A stretch of 64,000 nucleotides of DNA, from contig DATBZF010000093.1 of assembly GCA_036513315.1 (NCBI GenBank), positions 19,496-83,495 on the forward strand, in the 5' to 3' direction. The DNA comes from Roseiarcus sp036513315 (GTDB taxonomy: Bacteria > Pseudomonadota > Alphaproteobacteria > Rhizobiales > Beijerinckiaceae). The notes beneath the pieces are model-generated. The model did not search any database and had not been told where the DNA came from. It saw only the letters and a program-made list of their open reading frames with translations. The position numbers and the translations under genes are program-made. This document shows, in pieces, positions 51,843-60,825 of the stretch (its first letter is position 1; each line of letters begins with the position of its first letter).

Positions 51843-52658
51843 ATGCTCATCCGCGCGGGCTACGACATCGCCTTTCAATGCCCCGCGCAAATATCGATGC
51901 TGCTGCAGCTCAACGTCCATCCCTCGCGCGTCGGCGATCTGCGTTCGCCCGACATCGTCCAGTCCGATCCAAACCTGGCGATGGGCGCTTATCTCGATCA
52001 TTTCGGCAATCGCGTCACACGCGTCGACGTGCCGCCCGGAATGGTGACATTTTCCAATCGTTTCACGATCTACGATTCCGGGAAACCGGACGAAACGCCG
52101 CTTGACACCCCGCTGACGCCGATCGCCCGCCTGCCCAACGACGTGCTCGTCTTTCTCATCTCGAGCCGCTATTGCGACAGCGACAATCTCACCGATTTCG
52201 CCTGGTCGATGTTCGGCGGCCTGACGGGCGGCTATCAGCGCGTGCGGGCGATTTGCGACTTCGTTCATTCGAAAATCCGCTTCAGCTATCCCGACGCGCG
52301 CCCGACCCGCTGCGCCAGCGATTCCCTGCGCGAGGGGATAGGCGTCTGCCGCGACTTCGCCCATCTAGCGGTCGCGCTGTGCCGCTGCATGAACATTCCC
52401 GCCCGCTATTGTACAGGCTATCTCGGCGACATCGGCGTGCCGATCGATCCCGCCCCGATGGATTTCAGCGCCTGGTTCGAGGTTTTTCTCGACGGGCGCT
52501 GGTTCACGTTCGACGCGCGCCACAATCACCCCCGCATCGGCCGCATCGTCATGGCGCGCGGGCGAGATGCGGCGGATGTCGCGATCTCGACCGCTTTCGG
52601 GATAGCCAATCTCATTCGCTTTGAGGTAGTGACGGCCGAGGAATCTGCAGCGGCCTGA
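51843..52658 (+). CDS. Transglutaminase-like protein
   Basis: A 271-residue protein with a bacterial transglutaminase N-terminal beta domain (YDIAFQCPAQISMLLQLNVH) and a transglutaminase-like core with the nucleophilic cysteine in GVCRDFAHLAVALCR and an aspartate in FTFDARHNHPRIGR. Where the core usually has a histidine before AW, this one reads FSAWFEVF, so a Ser stands at the expected catalytic position. Activity is therefore uncertain. Family members include proteases and cross-linking enzymes. It has no signal peptide. hom starts 194 bp after its stop. Confidence 0.87.
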   Translation: MLIRAGYDIAFQCPAQISMLLQLNVHPSRVGDLRSPDIVQSDPNLAMGAYLDHFGNRVTRVDVPPGMVTFSNRFTIYDSGKPDETPLDTPLTPIARLPNDVLVFLISSRYCDSDNLTDFAWSMFGGLTGGYQRVRAICDFVHSKIRFSYPDARPTRCASDSLREGIGVCRDFAHLAVALCRCMNIPARYCTGYLGDIGVPIDPAPMDFSAWFEVFLDGRWFTFDARHNHPRIGRIVMARGRDAADVAISTAFGIANLIRFEVVTAEESAAA

Positions 52659-52852
52659 TGACGCCGAGGCCGTTCGCCAGCCTGGCCAGTCAGCCGCCAA
52701 GCCGCTCGGCGGCGGCCTCCCCTGCCATCCCTCCGGCTGAAGCGCAGCGACGCCCCGCGCGCAGCGGAAAGTCTCCGCAATTGCCTGAGGCGTTCAAATC
52801 GGGCAAAAAGGCTGGCTTCGAAACTGCGTCAACGATCTGGGCGATCCTCTTT

Positions 52853-54151
52853 ATGTCGAAACCTTTGCGAGTCGGAATCGCCGGTCTTGGTTCCGTCGGC
52901 GCGAGTGTCGTCAGGCTGCTGCAGCGCCAGAATAACGCCCTGGCCGGCCGCGTCGGGCGCGCCATCGTCGTCACCGGCGTCAGCGCGCGCGACCGGACAC
53001 GCGATCGCGGCGTCGATCTCAGCGGCGCGGCGTTTTTCGACGATCCCGCCGCGCTCGCCGTCTCGGACCAAATCGACCTGTTCGTCGAGCTGGTCGGCGG
53101 GGCCGACGGCCCGGCCTATGCCGCCACGAGGGCGGCGCTTCAGCGCGGGGTTCCGGTCGTCACCGCCAACAAGGCGATGATTGCGCGCCATGGCCTGGAA
53201 CTGGCCGCGCTGGCCGAGAAAGCTGGCGTCGCGCTCAGCTTCGAGGCTTCGAGCGCCGGCGGTATTCCGATCGTCAAGACCTTGCGTGAGGCGATGGCCG
53301 GCAATTCTCTGCGCCGCGTCTATGGCATCCTCAATGGCACCTGCAATTACATCCTGTCGCGCATGGAGACCGACGGGCTTTCTTTCGAGGAATGTCTCTC
53401 CGACGCCCAGCGGCTCGGATATGCCGAGGCGGATCCGACCTTCGACATCGGCGGCTTCGACACCGCCCATAAACTGGCCATCCTCACCTCGCTCGCCTTC
53501 GGCACCAAGATTGACGCCGAGGCGATCCATATCGAAGGCATCGAGACGATCAGCCTGACCGATCTCGCCGCAGCCGACGAACTCGGCTATCGCATCAAGC
53601 TGCTCGGGGTCGCCGAGCGCACCGCCCGCGGCGTTGAGCAACGCGTGCATCCGACTATGGTCGCCAAATCCTCGGCGATTGCCCAGGTGATGGGCGTCCT
53701 CAACGCGGTGACGATCGACGGGGACGCAGTTGGCGAATTGACGCTGATCGGTCCGGGCGCGGGCGGCGAGGCGACGGCTTCGGCGGTCGCCGCCGACATT
53801 GCCGACATCGCGCGCGGAATCGTCGCGCCCGCATTCGGGCGGCCTGTGGCCTTGCTCGAAGAAGCCGAGCGAATTCCCGTGCAGCGCCACGAGGGCGGCT
53901 ATTACATCCGCCTTTCCGTCGAAGACCGACCTGGCGCAATGGCGGCGATCGCGACGCGGATGGGCGAAAAGAAGATCTCGCTCGAAGCGATCATGCAGAA
54001 AGGACGCCCCGCCAAGGGCGCGACCGCCGTGCCGGTCGTGCTGATCACCCATGCGACCAGCGAGACGGCGATCCGCGAGGCGCTTGATCTGGCGCTTGCC
54101 GACGGCTTCCTGACGCAGAAGCCGCAGGTCATCCGCATCGAGCGGGAATAA
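52853..54151 (+). CDS. hom: Homoserine dehydrogenase
   Basis: A 432-residue enzyme that reduces aspartate semialdehyde to homoserine with NAD(P)H, on the path to threonine, methionine and isoleucine. Features are the Rossmann GIAGLGSVGASVVRLL, TANKAMIARHG, the conserved catalytic region YGILNGTCNYILSRME, SDAQRLGYAEADPTFDIGG and DTAHKLAIL, and a C-terminal ACT domain (YYIRLSVEDRPGAMAAIATR) suited to threonine feedback. The ATG at 52853 fits the start of the fold; 195 open bases upstream are rejected. Confidence 0.95.
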   Translation: MSKPLRVGIAGLGSVGASVVRLLQRQNNALAGRVGRAIVVTGVSARDRTRDRGVDLSGAAFFDDPAALAVSDQIDLFVELVGGADGPAYAATRAALQRGVPVVTANKAMIARHGLELAALAEKAGVALSFEASSAGGIPIVKTLREAMAGNSLRRVYGILNGTCNYILSRMETDGLSFEECLSDAQRLGYAEADPTFDIGGFDTAHKLAILTSLAFGTKIDAEAIHIEGIETISLTDLAAADELGYRIKLLGVAERTARGVEQRVHPTMVAKSSAIAQVMGVLNAVTIDGDAVGELTLIGPGAGGEATASAVAADIADIARGIVAPAFGRPVALLEEAERIPVQRHEGGYYIRLSVEDRPGAMAAIATRMGEKKISLEAIMQKGRPAKGATAVPVVLITHATSETAIREALDLALADGFLTQKPQVIRIERE

Positions 54152-54154
54152 GCG

Positions 54155-54174
54155 CTCCCGCTCCGCCGCGGGAG
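54155..54174 (+). terminator. Hairpin after hom
   Basis: CTCCCGC and GCGGGAG form a perfect seven-base-pair stem with a six-base loop, four bases after the hom stop. There is no T-run on either strand. It lies between two convergent genes and could serve both. Confidence 0.45.
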
Positions 54175-54204
54175 GACAATGCCGTCATCAATGTTCGGAC
54201 GAAG

Positions 54205-55500
54205 CTAAAACAATCGCTGTCCGACAAACTCGCCTTCGCGAACGCCGGCCGGGCAAGCAAACAGGCCGCCGCCGGTATGCGTGGTGAACTGGTTGAGTGC
54301 GTCCAGTTTGGCCATGTTCTCGAAGATTTTGATGAAGCCAGTGCGTGGATCGCGTTGATAAGCCAGGAAAAACAAGCCGGCGTCATAGAGCATTCCCTGC
54401 CGCCAGGGCGGCCAGCGCTCAGCGGTGAAGCTGACCCCGTCGTTATAAGAATAGGCCCGGCGCAGGATTTGCGCGCCATCGTTGATCGCCGCCGCGCCGA
54501 GCCGGACATGCGAATTGTCGGCGATCACAGGATTGCCATCCTTGTCCTGGCGGTCGAGGCCCAAGAGATCGCGTTCGCTCGACTTGCCGATCGGCGCGCC
54601 GGAATATTTGTGCCGGCCGATCACTTGCTCCTGAAAATCGACTTCGGTGCGATCCCAGTGCTCCAGCGAAATGCGGATGCGGCGCGCGACGAGATAGCTG
54701 CCGCCGCGCATCCAGTCCGGGCCTTCTTCGCCCACCCATACGACATCGTCGAAGCCGCGCGGAATATCCGTCGTCGCGGCGCCGCCGGGGCGCGGATTGT
54801 TGGTGCCGTCCTTGAAGCCCATCAGATTGCGCGGCGTCTCGCCGGCGGGGGTTTGCGGCAGAAAACCGGTCTGCGCCCAGCGTATCTGCGCCGCGCCATA
54901 GGACAGCCGATCGAGTTCGCGCAAAGCGTGAAATGCGACGAGCGGATCGTCGGCGCAGGCCTGCACCGAAATGTCGCCGCCCGTACGCGCCGGCAGCAGC
55001 TGATCGCCATTGAATTTGGGCAGCTCGACGAGCGCCTCGGGCCTCTTCGCGGCGAGCCCGTAACGGTCGGCGCCGTCTTTGCTGAAGAGCCCCGGGCCGA
55101 AGCCGAAGGTGAAAGTCAGCCGCGCCGGCGCCAGGCCAAGTGCGGATCCGCCGTCGGACGCTACCGCGGACGGGTCCTGGCCCATCGGACGAGCTGTGTC
55201 GCCGGACGTCATCCGCGCCGCCGCCTCGCTCCAGGCGCGCAACATTGCGATCACCTCGTCGCGTTTTTTGGCGACGAGGTCGAAAGCGACGAAATAGCTA
55301 TGCGCCTGTTGCGGCGTTGCGATGCCGGCCTGATGTTCCCCAAAAAAAGGCTCACGCACCGCCCCGCCGGGCGGTGCGTCCTGCGTGGCGGCGCGCGCGA
55401 CCGTTCCGACGCCCGCGCTAGCCAGCAATCCTCCGCCGCCGGCCAGCAGCTTGCGGCGGGAAAGGCCGCCGCGGCCGCCGTGGTCAAAAGGACAAGTCAC
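54205..55500 (-). CDS. Tat-exported Dyp-type peroxidase (EfeB-like)
   Basis: A 431-residue heme peroxidase, predicted periplasmic. The N-terminus has a twin-arginine signal (GLSRRKLLAGGGGLLASAG). DyP features are the GFKDGTNNP motif (GXXDG aspartate), the proximal heme His in NSHVRLG, and the arginine in ILRRAYSY. EfeB proteins oxidise Fe(II) or release iron from heme in the EfeUOB system. The GTG start at 55500 overlaps the stop of the beta-propeller gene (GTGA). EfeU and EfeO are absent; the operon has FbpABC instead. Confidence 0.9.
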   Translation of the reverse strand: MTCPFDHGGRGGLSRRKLLAGGGGLLASAGVGTVARAATQDAPPGGAVREPFFGEHQAGIATPQQAHSYFVAFDLVAKKRDEVIAMLRAWSEAAARMTSGDTARPMGQDPSAVASDGGSALGLAPARLTFTFGFGPGLFSKDGADRYGLAAKRPEALVELPKFNGDQLLPARTGGDISVQACADDPLVAFHALRELDRLSYGAAQIRWAQTGFLPQTPAGETPRNLMGFKDGTNNPRPGGAATTDIPRGFDDVVWVGEEGPDWMRGGSYLVARRIRISLEHWDRTEVDFQEQVIGRHKYSGAPIGKSSERDLLGLDRQDKDGNPVIADNSHVRLGAAAINDGAQILRRAYSYNDGVSFTAERWPPWRQGMLYDAGLFFLAYQRDPRTGFIKIFENMAKLDALNQFTTHTGGGLFACPAGVREGEFVGQRLF

Positions 55501-56651
55501 CGCGCCAGCACCAATGTGTTCGCCTCGTCCTCGACATAATAGAACCCATCGCCCGCTGGCGTCATGGCGATGCCGAACAAATCGCCGCTGCCTGGCGGCT
55601 TTTGCGCCTTGTTGGGATCGATCCAACGCGCGCGGAGCTGATCACCGCTGACCGGGTCAATTTCCACCACCTGACCATTCTGCGCATTGGTGACGAGCAG
55701 ATGACCATTCGGCGCGAGGGCCATCGCCAGCGGCTTCTGCAACAGCCCATCCTTGGTCACGGTCCGCCCGATGCCCGCGCTGTGATCGCGCTTTGTCGCA
55801 TCCCAGATCGCATTGATCCGGTTGCCGGTCGCGTCCGAGACATACAGCGTGTCGTCGGCGCCAAGAGCAAGGCCGGTCGGCCCGACCAGGAACACGTCCT
55901 TGTTCGGCTGCGAGCCGAAACCGCTGCCGACGACGGTCTGGTCGACCACGACGGGCGCTTTGCCGTCGGCGATCGACAGTTTAATGCGCAACACGGTCTC
56001 CTCATTGACGACGCGCGGATCTCCGTCGGGCGAACCGACTCCGAATCCGGCGTTGCTGACGAACAATGTGGCGGTCTGCCCCTCGTCGATCGTCGCCATA
56101 TTCCCCCAGGGCATATTGATCTTGTCCCCAGCGATTGTGCCGGCGACCTTGCCGCTTGAATCGAGAATGATGAGGCAACCGGCGCCCTTGGTTTTGGTCG
56201 TGCCGTCGGCGCTTGGCGCGCTTCCGACGATCACCCATCCCGTTTTGAGCATGGTCATCGCCGTCGTCAACCCAACGCCGCCAGGGCATTGCGCGAGGCT
56301 TCGCGGCAGCGTTGCGAATGTCGTCAATTTCTTCGTCGTCGGATTGTAATCGACGATCGTCGTGCCGAGTCCCTGCAGATTGCCCGCATCGTTGAAATTG
56401 GTGACCAGCACATCGTCCTTCTGAACCGTGCCGGCCGAGACCGGCGCCACGACGATCGCATAGGGATTTTGATCGCCGTTCTCGGGCACTGTTGAGATCA
56501 AAGTCGTTTGCCGATGGATGCCATCGAGGAAATTGGCCGGTTGTGCGGCCTGCGTCGCCGCCAGGGGCGACAGGACCGCCGACGCGGCCAACGCCCACAA
56601 TAATGTCGTGCTGCGTAGGCCGCCTTTGATCACGCCACGATACCTGTTCAT
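55497..56651 (-). CDS. Secreted beta-propeller (NHL/SMP-30-like) protein
   Basis: A 384-residue protein with a signal peptide (TTLLWALAASAVLSPLAATQ) and repeated blades of about 45 residues: VGPTGLALGADDTLYVSDAT, KPLAMALAPNGHLLVTNAQN and GDLFGIAMTPAGDGFYYVED are three clear ones. NHL-like propellers act as binding or lactonase-like scaffolds. No activity can be read. It lies between fbpC and the DyP peroxidase with overlaps of four bases at both ends (ATGA and GTGA), so it is part of the iron operon. A periplasmic role in iron or peroxide handling is inference. Confidence 0.83.
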   Translation of the reverse strand: MNRYRGVIKGGLRSTTLLWALAASAVLSPLAATQAAQPANFLDGIHRQTTLISTVPENGDQNPYAIVVAPVSAGTVQKDDVLVTNFNDAGNLQGLGTTIVDYNPTTKKLTTFATLPRSLAQCPGGVGLTTAMTMLKTGWVIVGSAPSADGTTKTKGAGCLIILDSSGKVAGTIAGDKINMPWGNMATIDEGQTATLFVSNAGFGVGSPDGDPRVVNEETVLRIKLSIADGKAPVVVDQTVVGSGFGSQPNKDVFLVGPTGLALGADDTLYVSDATGNRINAIWDATKRDHSAGIGRTVTKDGLLQKPLAMALAPNGHLLVTNAQNGQVVEIDPVSGDQLRARWIDPNKAQKPPGSGDLFGIAMTPAGDGFYYVEDEANTLVLAR

Positions 56652-57790
56652 ATTTGCTCCTCCTTTACATGTTGAGTGAATTCGCCGTCAGGGCCTGAAC
56701 GGGATTTTGCTTTGGCGAGCGCAGTCGGCTCGCCCGTCTCCACCCGTGGCCGGATGCGCGGATAGGCCATCGCGACGCCTTCGACGGACAGCCATACTTC
56801 GGCGCCTGGTTGCGGCGCATTATGGCCGGCGACGCGGGCCGTAACCCGCGTGGCGCCGCCTTCGAGAGAGACAAGAACGCTGGCGTCCTGGCCGAAATAG
56901 GTTACGGCAAGCACCTGGGCTTGCGCCGCGCCAATATTGATTTGGGATTCAAGCCGTATCTGCTCAGGCCGCACCATGACCTCGACGGCGCCATCCGGCG
57001 TCGCAAGCGCCAGGGGCAATCGTCCGAGCGCTGAGGTCGCGACGCCGCCGGTCGCAACGCCAGGCAAGAGTACGGCTTCGCCAACGAATTGCGCGAGATC
57101 CGCGTCAACGGGCTGGCGATACAGGATTTGCGGAGCGGCGATCTGCGCCAGGACGCCGTCGCGCAACACGGCGACCTGCTGGCCCATCGACAGGGCTTCA
57201 GATTGATCATGCGTCACCAGCAGCGCGGTGGTTCCGGCGGCGGCCAGCGCACTCGCGACAGCCTGACGCGTCTCGATGCGCAAGCTGGCGTCCAGGGCCG
57301 AGAAAGGCTCGTCGAGCAACACCAATCTCGGCGCTGGCGCGAGCGCGCGGGCGAGCGCCACGCGTTGTTGCTCACCCCCTGAAAGTTCGTGCGGGGCTCG
57401 GCTGGCGTAGGATGCAGGCAGGCCAACGCTTTCCAGCAATGATTCGGCTTTGAAACGGTCACGCCGCTGCGCATGCGCAAGCCCGAACACAACATTGGCG
57501 GCGACCGACAAGTGCGGGAACAGCGACCCCTCTTGCGCGACGTAACCGACACGCCGTTTCTCAGGCGCGATGTGGACGCGCGGGCCGGCGACAAGCTGTC
57601 CGTCGATCTCGATCGCGCCTGACTCGGCGCGTTCGAAACCGCTCAATAATCTCAGCAACGTCGTCTTGCCGCTGCCCGACGCGCCCAGCACCGCCAGCAG
57701 CGCGCCAGAGGGCGCGACAAGATCGACGCCGCGCAGGATTGGCGCCGCGCCGAAGCTCTTGGTCAATCCGGCGATGCGCAAGTCGGCCAT
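56648..57790 (-). CDS. fbpC: Iron(III) ABC transporter ATP-binding protein
   Basis: A 380-residue ATPase. It has Walker A GASGSGKTT, the signature ELSGGEQQRVALARALAP, and Walker B VLLDEPFSALDASLR; the C-terminal TOBE region (VMVRPEQIRLES) is long. It couples ATP hydrolysis to the FbpB permease. The ATG at 57790 is used; the open frame further upstream runs across the permease gene in another frame and is rejected. The stop overlaps the beta-propeller start (ATGA), and the gene starts two bases after fbpB ends. Confidence 0.92.
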   Translation of the reverse strand: MADLRIAGLTKSFGAAPILRGVDLVAPSGALLAVLGASGSGKTTLLRLLSGFERAESGAIEIDGQLVAGPRVHIAPEKRRVGYVAQEGSLFPHLSVAANVVFGLAHAQRRDRFKAESLLESVGLPASYASRAPHELSGGEQQRVALARALAPAPRLVLLDEPFSALDASLRIETRQAVASALAAAGTTALLVTHDQSEALSMGQQVAVLRDGVLAQIAAPQILYRQPVDADLAQFVGEAVLLPGVATGGVATSALGRLPLALATPDGAVEVMVRPEQIRLESQINIGAAQAQVLAVTYFGQDASVLVSLEGGATRVTARVAGHNAPQPGAEVWLSVEGVAMAYPRIRPRVETGEPTALAKAKSRSGPDGEFTQHVKEEQI

Positions 57791-57792
57791 TT

Positions 57793-59409
57793 TCAGCCCT
57801 GACCCGGAAACGCGGCGGCGCCGAACCGATGCGCGAGCAGCCATGTCGAAAGCAGCGAGATCAGCAGCATCAACGCCGCATAAGGCGCCGCCGCGGCGAA
57901 GGCTAACGAGGAGGTGTTGGCCCAGACCTCTGTCGCCAGGGTTCGCGTTCCGATCGGCGCCAGCAACAAAGTCGCGGTCAGCTCGGTGGCGACGAAGACA
58001 AACACCAAAGTGGCGCCGGCGCCGATTCCCGGTCCCGTCAACGGCGCCAGCACGCGGCCGGCCACCTCGATCGGGCCTAGCCCGAGCGACCGCGCCGCTT
58101 CCTCGAGTCCGCGCGGAACCTGCGCCAACGCTGCGCGGACACTGACCAGGGCGAAGGGTAGAAACAGAATCGCATAGGCGATCACCAACAATGCGGCGCT
58201 TTGGTAAAGCGGGCGCATTGTCTGCACCGTGAGCGAAATGAACGCCAGCGCTACGACAATGCCCGGCACGCCCTGCGCGAGATAGGCGATACGCTCCAGG
58301 AGCACAACCCATCGGCTCGGATAGCGAGTCGTCAGATAGCCGAGCGGCGCCGCCAGCATAAGGGCCGCCGTGGCGCCGGCCAGTCCATAGCCGATTGAAG
58401 CGATGGTCGCGTTGAAGAGAAGCGGTAGAGAAGGCGCCGACGGCGCAGTCGCGGCCTGAGCATGTTGCAGCAGCCAATAGCCGACCATGCCCAGCGGCAC
58501 GCCCAGCGTCGCGCCAATCAACGCCACGAATGCGAGAAACGTCGGCCATCGGGCGCGTCCAAGGCGGCTCAGCCTCGCGACGCGCCGGGCTCCTGAGCCG
58601 ACACGCGCATATCGCGCATGTCCGCGCACTTTCAACTCGGCGAAGAGGCAGACGAGGCAAAGTACGATCAGGACCACCGCGAGCAGCGAAGATTCCGGTC
58701 CGTCCAGACCGGTTCGATATTGCGCATAGAGTTCTGTCGTAAACGTGTGAAACCGCAGCAGCGCGAAGGCGCCGAATTCGATAAGCGTGTCGAGCGCGAC
58801 CAGCAACATGCCGCCCAATAGCGCGAGGCGAAGTTGCGGCATGACGACCCGCACGAAGCATCGCCATGGGCCCTGGCCTAGCGAACGGGCGGTTTCTTCA
58901 AGCGCCGGGTCCAGACCGCGCAGCGCGGCGGCCACTGGCAGATAGACCAGCGGATAATAGGCGGAGGTTACCACCAGCAGCGCCCCGCCAAAATCCTGCA
59001 GGCCATTGCTGAGCGAAACCCAGGCATAGCTCGAGATGAAGGGGGGAATCGCCAAGGGCGCGGCGGCGAGCACCGCCCAGACTTTGCGGCCCGGAAGATC
59101 GGTGCGCTCGACGAGCCACGCCGCCGCCGTCCCGATGACGGCGCACGTTATCGAGGCGGCGGCGACCAGACCGATCGTGTTGACGAGCAATCGGCCAACG
59201 AGCGGGCGCACGAGCAGCTCGACCGCGTCGCCCATGCTTACGCTGGCGGCCTGGACGATGGTGAAGAGGATCGGCAACAAAACGAGCGCCGCCGCGAACA
59301 AGGCGGCGCCGATCAAAAACGCAGGCGGGCGCGCAGTTCGATCGCCCCGCGCTTGCGGACCAGGCTCCCAAACGCGCGGGGCGATGCCGATGCCGGCGGC
59401 TTCGCTCAT
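57793..59409 (-). CDS. fbpB: Iron(III) ABC transporter permease (two fused permease halves)
   Basis: A 538-residue inner-membrane protein with about twelve helices, two BPD_transp_1 domains in one chain as usual for FbpB. The two ATPase-contact loops are visible: LRGLDPALEETARSLGQGP near residue 170 and LAQVPRGLEEAARSLGLGP near 440. It forms the channel for Fe(III). The ATG overlaps the fbpA stop by one base (TGATG), so all four downstream genes are translationally linked to fbpA. Confidence 0.92.
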   Translation of the reverse strand: MSEAAGIGIAPRVWEPGPQARGDRTARPPAFLIGAALFAAALVLLPILFTIVQAASVSMGDAVELLVRPLVGRLLVNTIGLVAAASITCAVIGTAAAWLVERTDLPGRKVWAVLAAAPLAIPPFISSYAWVSLSNGLQDFGGALLVVTSAYYPLVYLPVAAALRGLDPALEETARSLGQGPWRCFVRVVMPQLRLALLGGMLLVALDTLIEFGAFALLRFHTFTTELYAQYRTGLDGPESSLLAVVLIVLCLVCLFAELKVRGHARYARVGSGARRVARLSRLGRARWPTFLAFVALIGATLGVPLGMVGYWLLQHAQAATAPSAPSLPLLFNATIASIGYGLAGATAALMLAAPLGYLTTRYPSRWVVLLERIAYLAQGVPGIVVALAFISLTVQTMRPLYQSAALLVIAYAILFLPFALVSVRAALAQVPRGLEEAARSLGLGPIEVAGRVLAPLTGPGIGAGATLVFVFVATELTATLLLAPIGTRTLATEVWANTSSLAFAAAAPYAALMLLISLLSTWLLAHRFGAAAFPGQG

Positions 59410-60464
59410 CAGATCAGGCCCGCCTCGCGAAGCAATTTGGCGGCGTCGCTGTCGTCGCCGATCTGCTTGAGGGTCAAAGACGGAGGCTGCAACTCGCCGA
59501 TCGGCTTTAAAACCGGATTCGCGGCAACGCCGGCAACCAAAGGATATTCAAAAGTAATGTCCAACTTCGACAGCATCTCCTGGGCGGGCTTGCTGACCAG
59601 AAAGGCGAGGAACTTCTGCGCGGCGGCCTGGTTGTGCGAGCCCTTCAACACAGCCGCCCCCGACACGTTCATCAATCCGCCGACATCGCCGCCGGAAAAA
59701 TGATGAATGGCGCTTTGCGTCTTATCGGCGCCTTTCTCCATCCGAAGGCGCGCCCAATAATAATTGTTGATGATCCCCGTCGCGGAAGCGCCGCGATCGA
59801 CGGCGGCGACAACGCCTTCGTCGTCATCGAAGATCATGGCGTTGTCGCGCAAGCCTTTCAGCCATTCCAAGGCGGCGGGGCGTCCGCTGAGCGCGGCGAC
59901 CGCGCCAACCAGGGGTAGGAAGTCGGCGTCGGTTGGCGCTATCGCGACCTTTCCTTTCCATTCCGGCTTCGCCAGATCGAGCAGAGAAGCGGGCAGGGCG
60001 GCCTCCTGCACAGCGCCAGTGTTGAACGCGAGCACGTCCTCGCGCGCCAGGACGCCGACCCAATCGCCGGCAGCGCTGCTGTCCTGGGCTGGCACCGCGG
60101 CGAGCGTCGCCGGAGCGACCTTCGCCAGCAGTCCTTTTTCCGACAGCAATTGGAGTTCCGGCGAGTTCTCGGTGAAGAAAACGTCGGCCGGCGACGAAGC
60201 TCCTTCCTTGGCGAGCTGACTGGCCAGTTCTGGCCCTTCGCCGGAGTGGACTTTGACGTCGATGCCGGTTTCCTTGGTGAAGGCTTTGGTGAGCAAATCG
60301 ACAGTCTGTTCGTGTTGCGCCGAATAGAGCGTCAGGGATGCGGCGAGGGCGGCATGCGAGACCAATCCGAGACAAAGGCCGGCCGCGACCGCCAATGCCA
60401 CGACGCTATGCTGTTTGGCGCCCCGGGGGCGGCGGTTGGGAGCCTTGCTCCGATGGTACGACAT
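59409..60464 (-). CDS. fbpA: Iron(III) ABC transporter substrate-binding protein
   Basis: A 351-residue periplasmic ferric-binding protein. The signal peptide is VVALAVAAGLCLGLVSHAAL (cleaved at ALA|AS). ASLTLYSAQHEQTVDLLTKA and GIDVKVHSGEGPELASQLA start the mature part. The double tyrosine of the iron site is in INNYYWARLR, and PADVFFTENSPELQLL is also typical. GGAGAGGTCC precedes the ATG at 60464. It is the first gene of a five-gene operon. An ICE-like palindrome lies 129-143 bp upstream, so iron control is likely. Confidence 0.93.
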   Translation of the reverse strand: MSYHRSKAPNRRPRGAKQHSVVALAVAAGLCLGLVSHAALAASLTLYSAQHEQTVDLLTKAFTKETGIDVKVHSGEGPELASQLAKEGASSPADVFFTENSPELQLLSEKGLLAKVAPATLAAVPAQDSSAAGDWVGVLAREDVLAFNTGAVQEAALPASLLDLAKPEWKGKVAIAPTDADFLPLVGAVAALSGRPAALEWLKGLRDNAMIFDDDEGVVAAVDRGASATGIINNYYWARLRMEKGADKTQSAIHHFSGGDVGGLMNVSGAAVLKGSHNQAAAQKFLAFLVSKPAQEMLSKLDITFEYPLVAGVAANPVLKPIGELQPPSLTLKQIGDDSDAAKLLREAGLI

Positions 60465-60825
60465 GGACCTCTCCGTTCGCGTTGGTTGTGACGCCAGGGA
60501 ATTCGATGCGACGCGACATCGAATTTTCCGGCCGAACACAAGCAAAGGCGGATAGATCGCAGAACATCGTTTGTAAATATAAATCGGACCGATTAGAATT
60601 ATTGTAATTTGAAGGTGGCGGTTACAATATTTCCCAGATTGTAGCGATTCTAAACTGAGTTATATTCAATCTCCATTGCGAATGCTGCCGCCCGTCACGC
60701 GTCTCTCCAGCCGATCGGATTATTTGCCAATCGTAGTGGCTGGCCCCGCACGGATAGCATGCTTGGTCGCGATCCACTCGCCAGAACGATCGATGATTTT
60801 GCGGGCCGTCCAAACGCGTCGACTG
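60465..60825. other. Promoter region of the iron operon
   Basis: No gene supported. The AT-rich stretch 60555-60680 is full of related half-sites. TTAGAA-N3-TTGTAA (annotated separately) is followed by TACAAT-N9-ATTGTA at 60623-60643, a perfect inverted repeat, and a lone TTCTAA at 60648-60653. TTGTAA (60602) and TTACAA (60622) also face each other. The clustering suggests multiple operator sites for one metal regulator (inference). It lies between fbpA and the APH-fold gene, both on the minus strand. Confidence 0.55.
60593..60607. promoter_or_regulatory. ICE-like palindrome upstream of fbpA
   Basis: TTAGAA-N3-TTGTAA, flanked by a further A and T, matches the palindrome before the SUF operon with one mismatch in the right arm (G for C). 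The position upstream of an Fe(III) importer is what one expects for an iron-responsive operator. Irr is the likely binder in Rhizobiales, but this is not proven here. Confidence 0.5.

Noticed and set aside
52658..52852. N-terminal extension of homoserine dehydrogenase
   Set aside because: The extension is Pro/Ser/Ala-rich and lies before the Rossmann start; 52853 gives the usual family length.
57791..58867. N-terminal extension of the fbpC frame
   Set aside because: This part overlaps fbpB in another frame and is not protein-like; FbpC proteins begin at the ATG at 57790.
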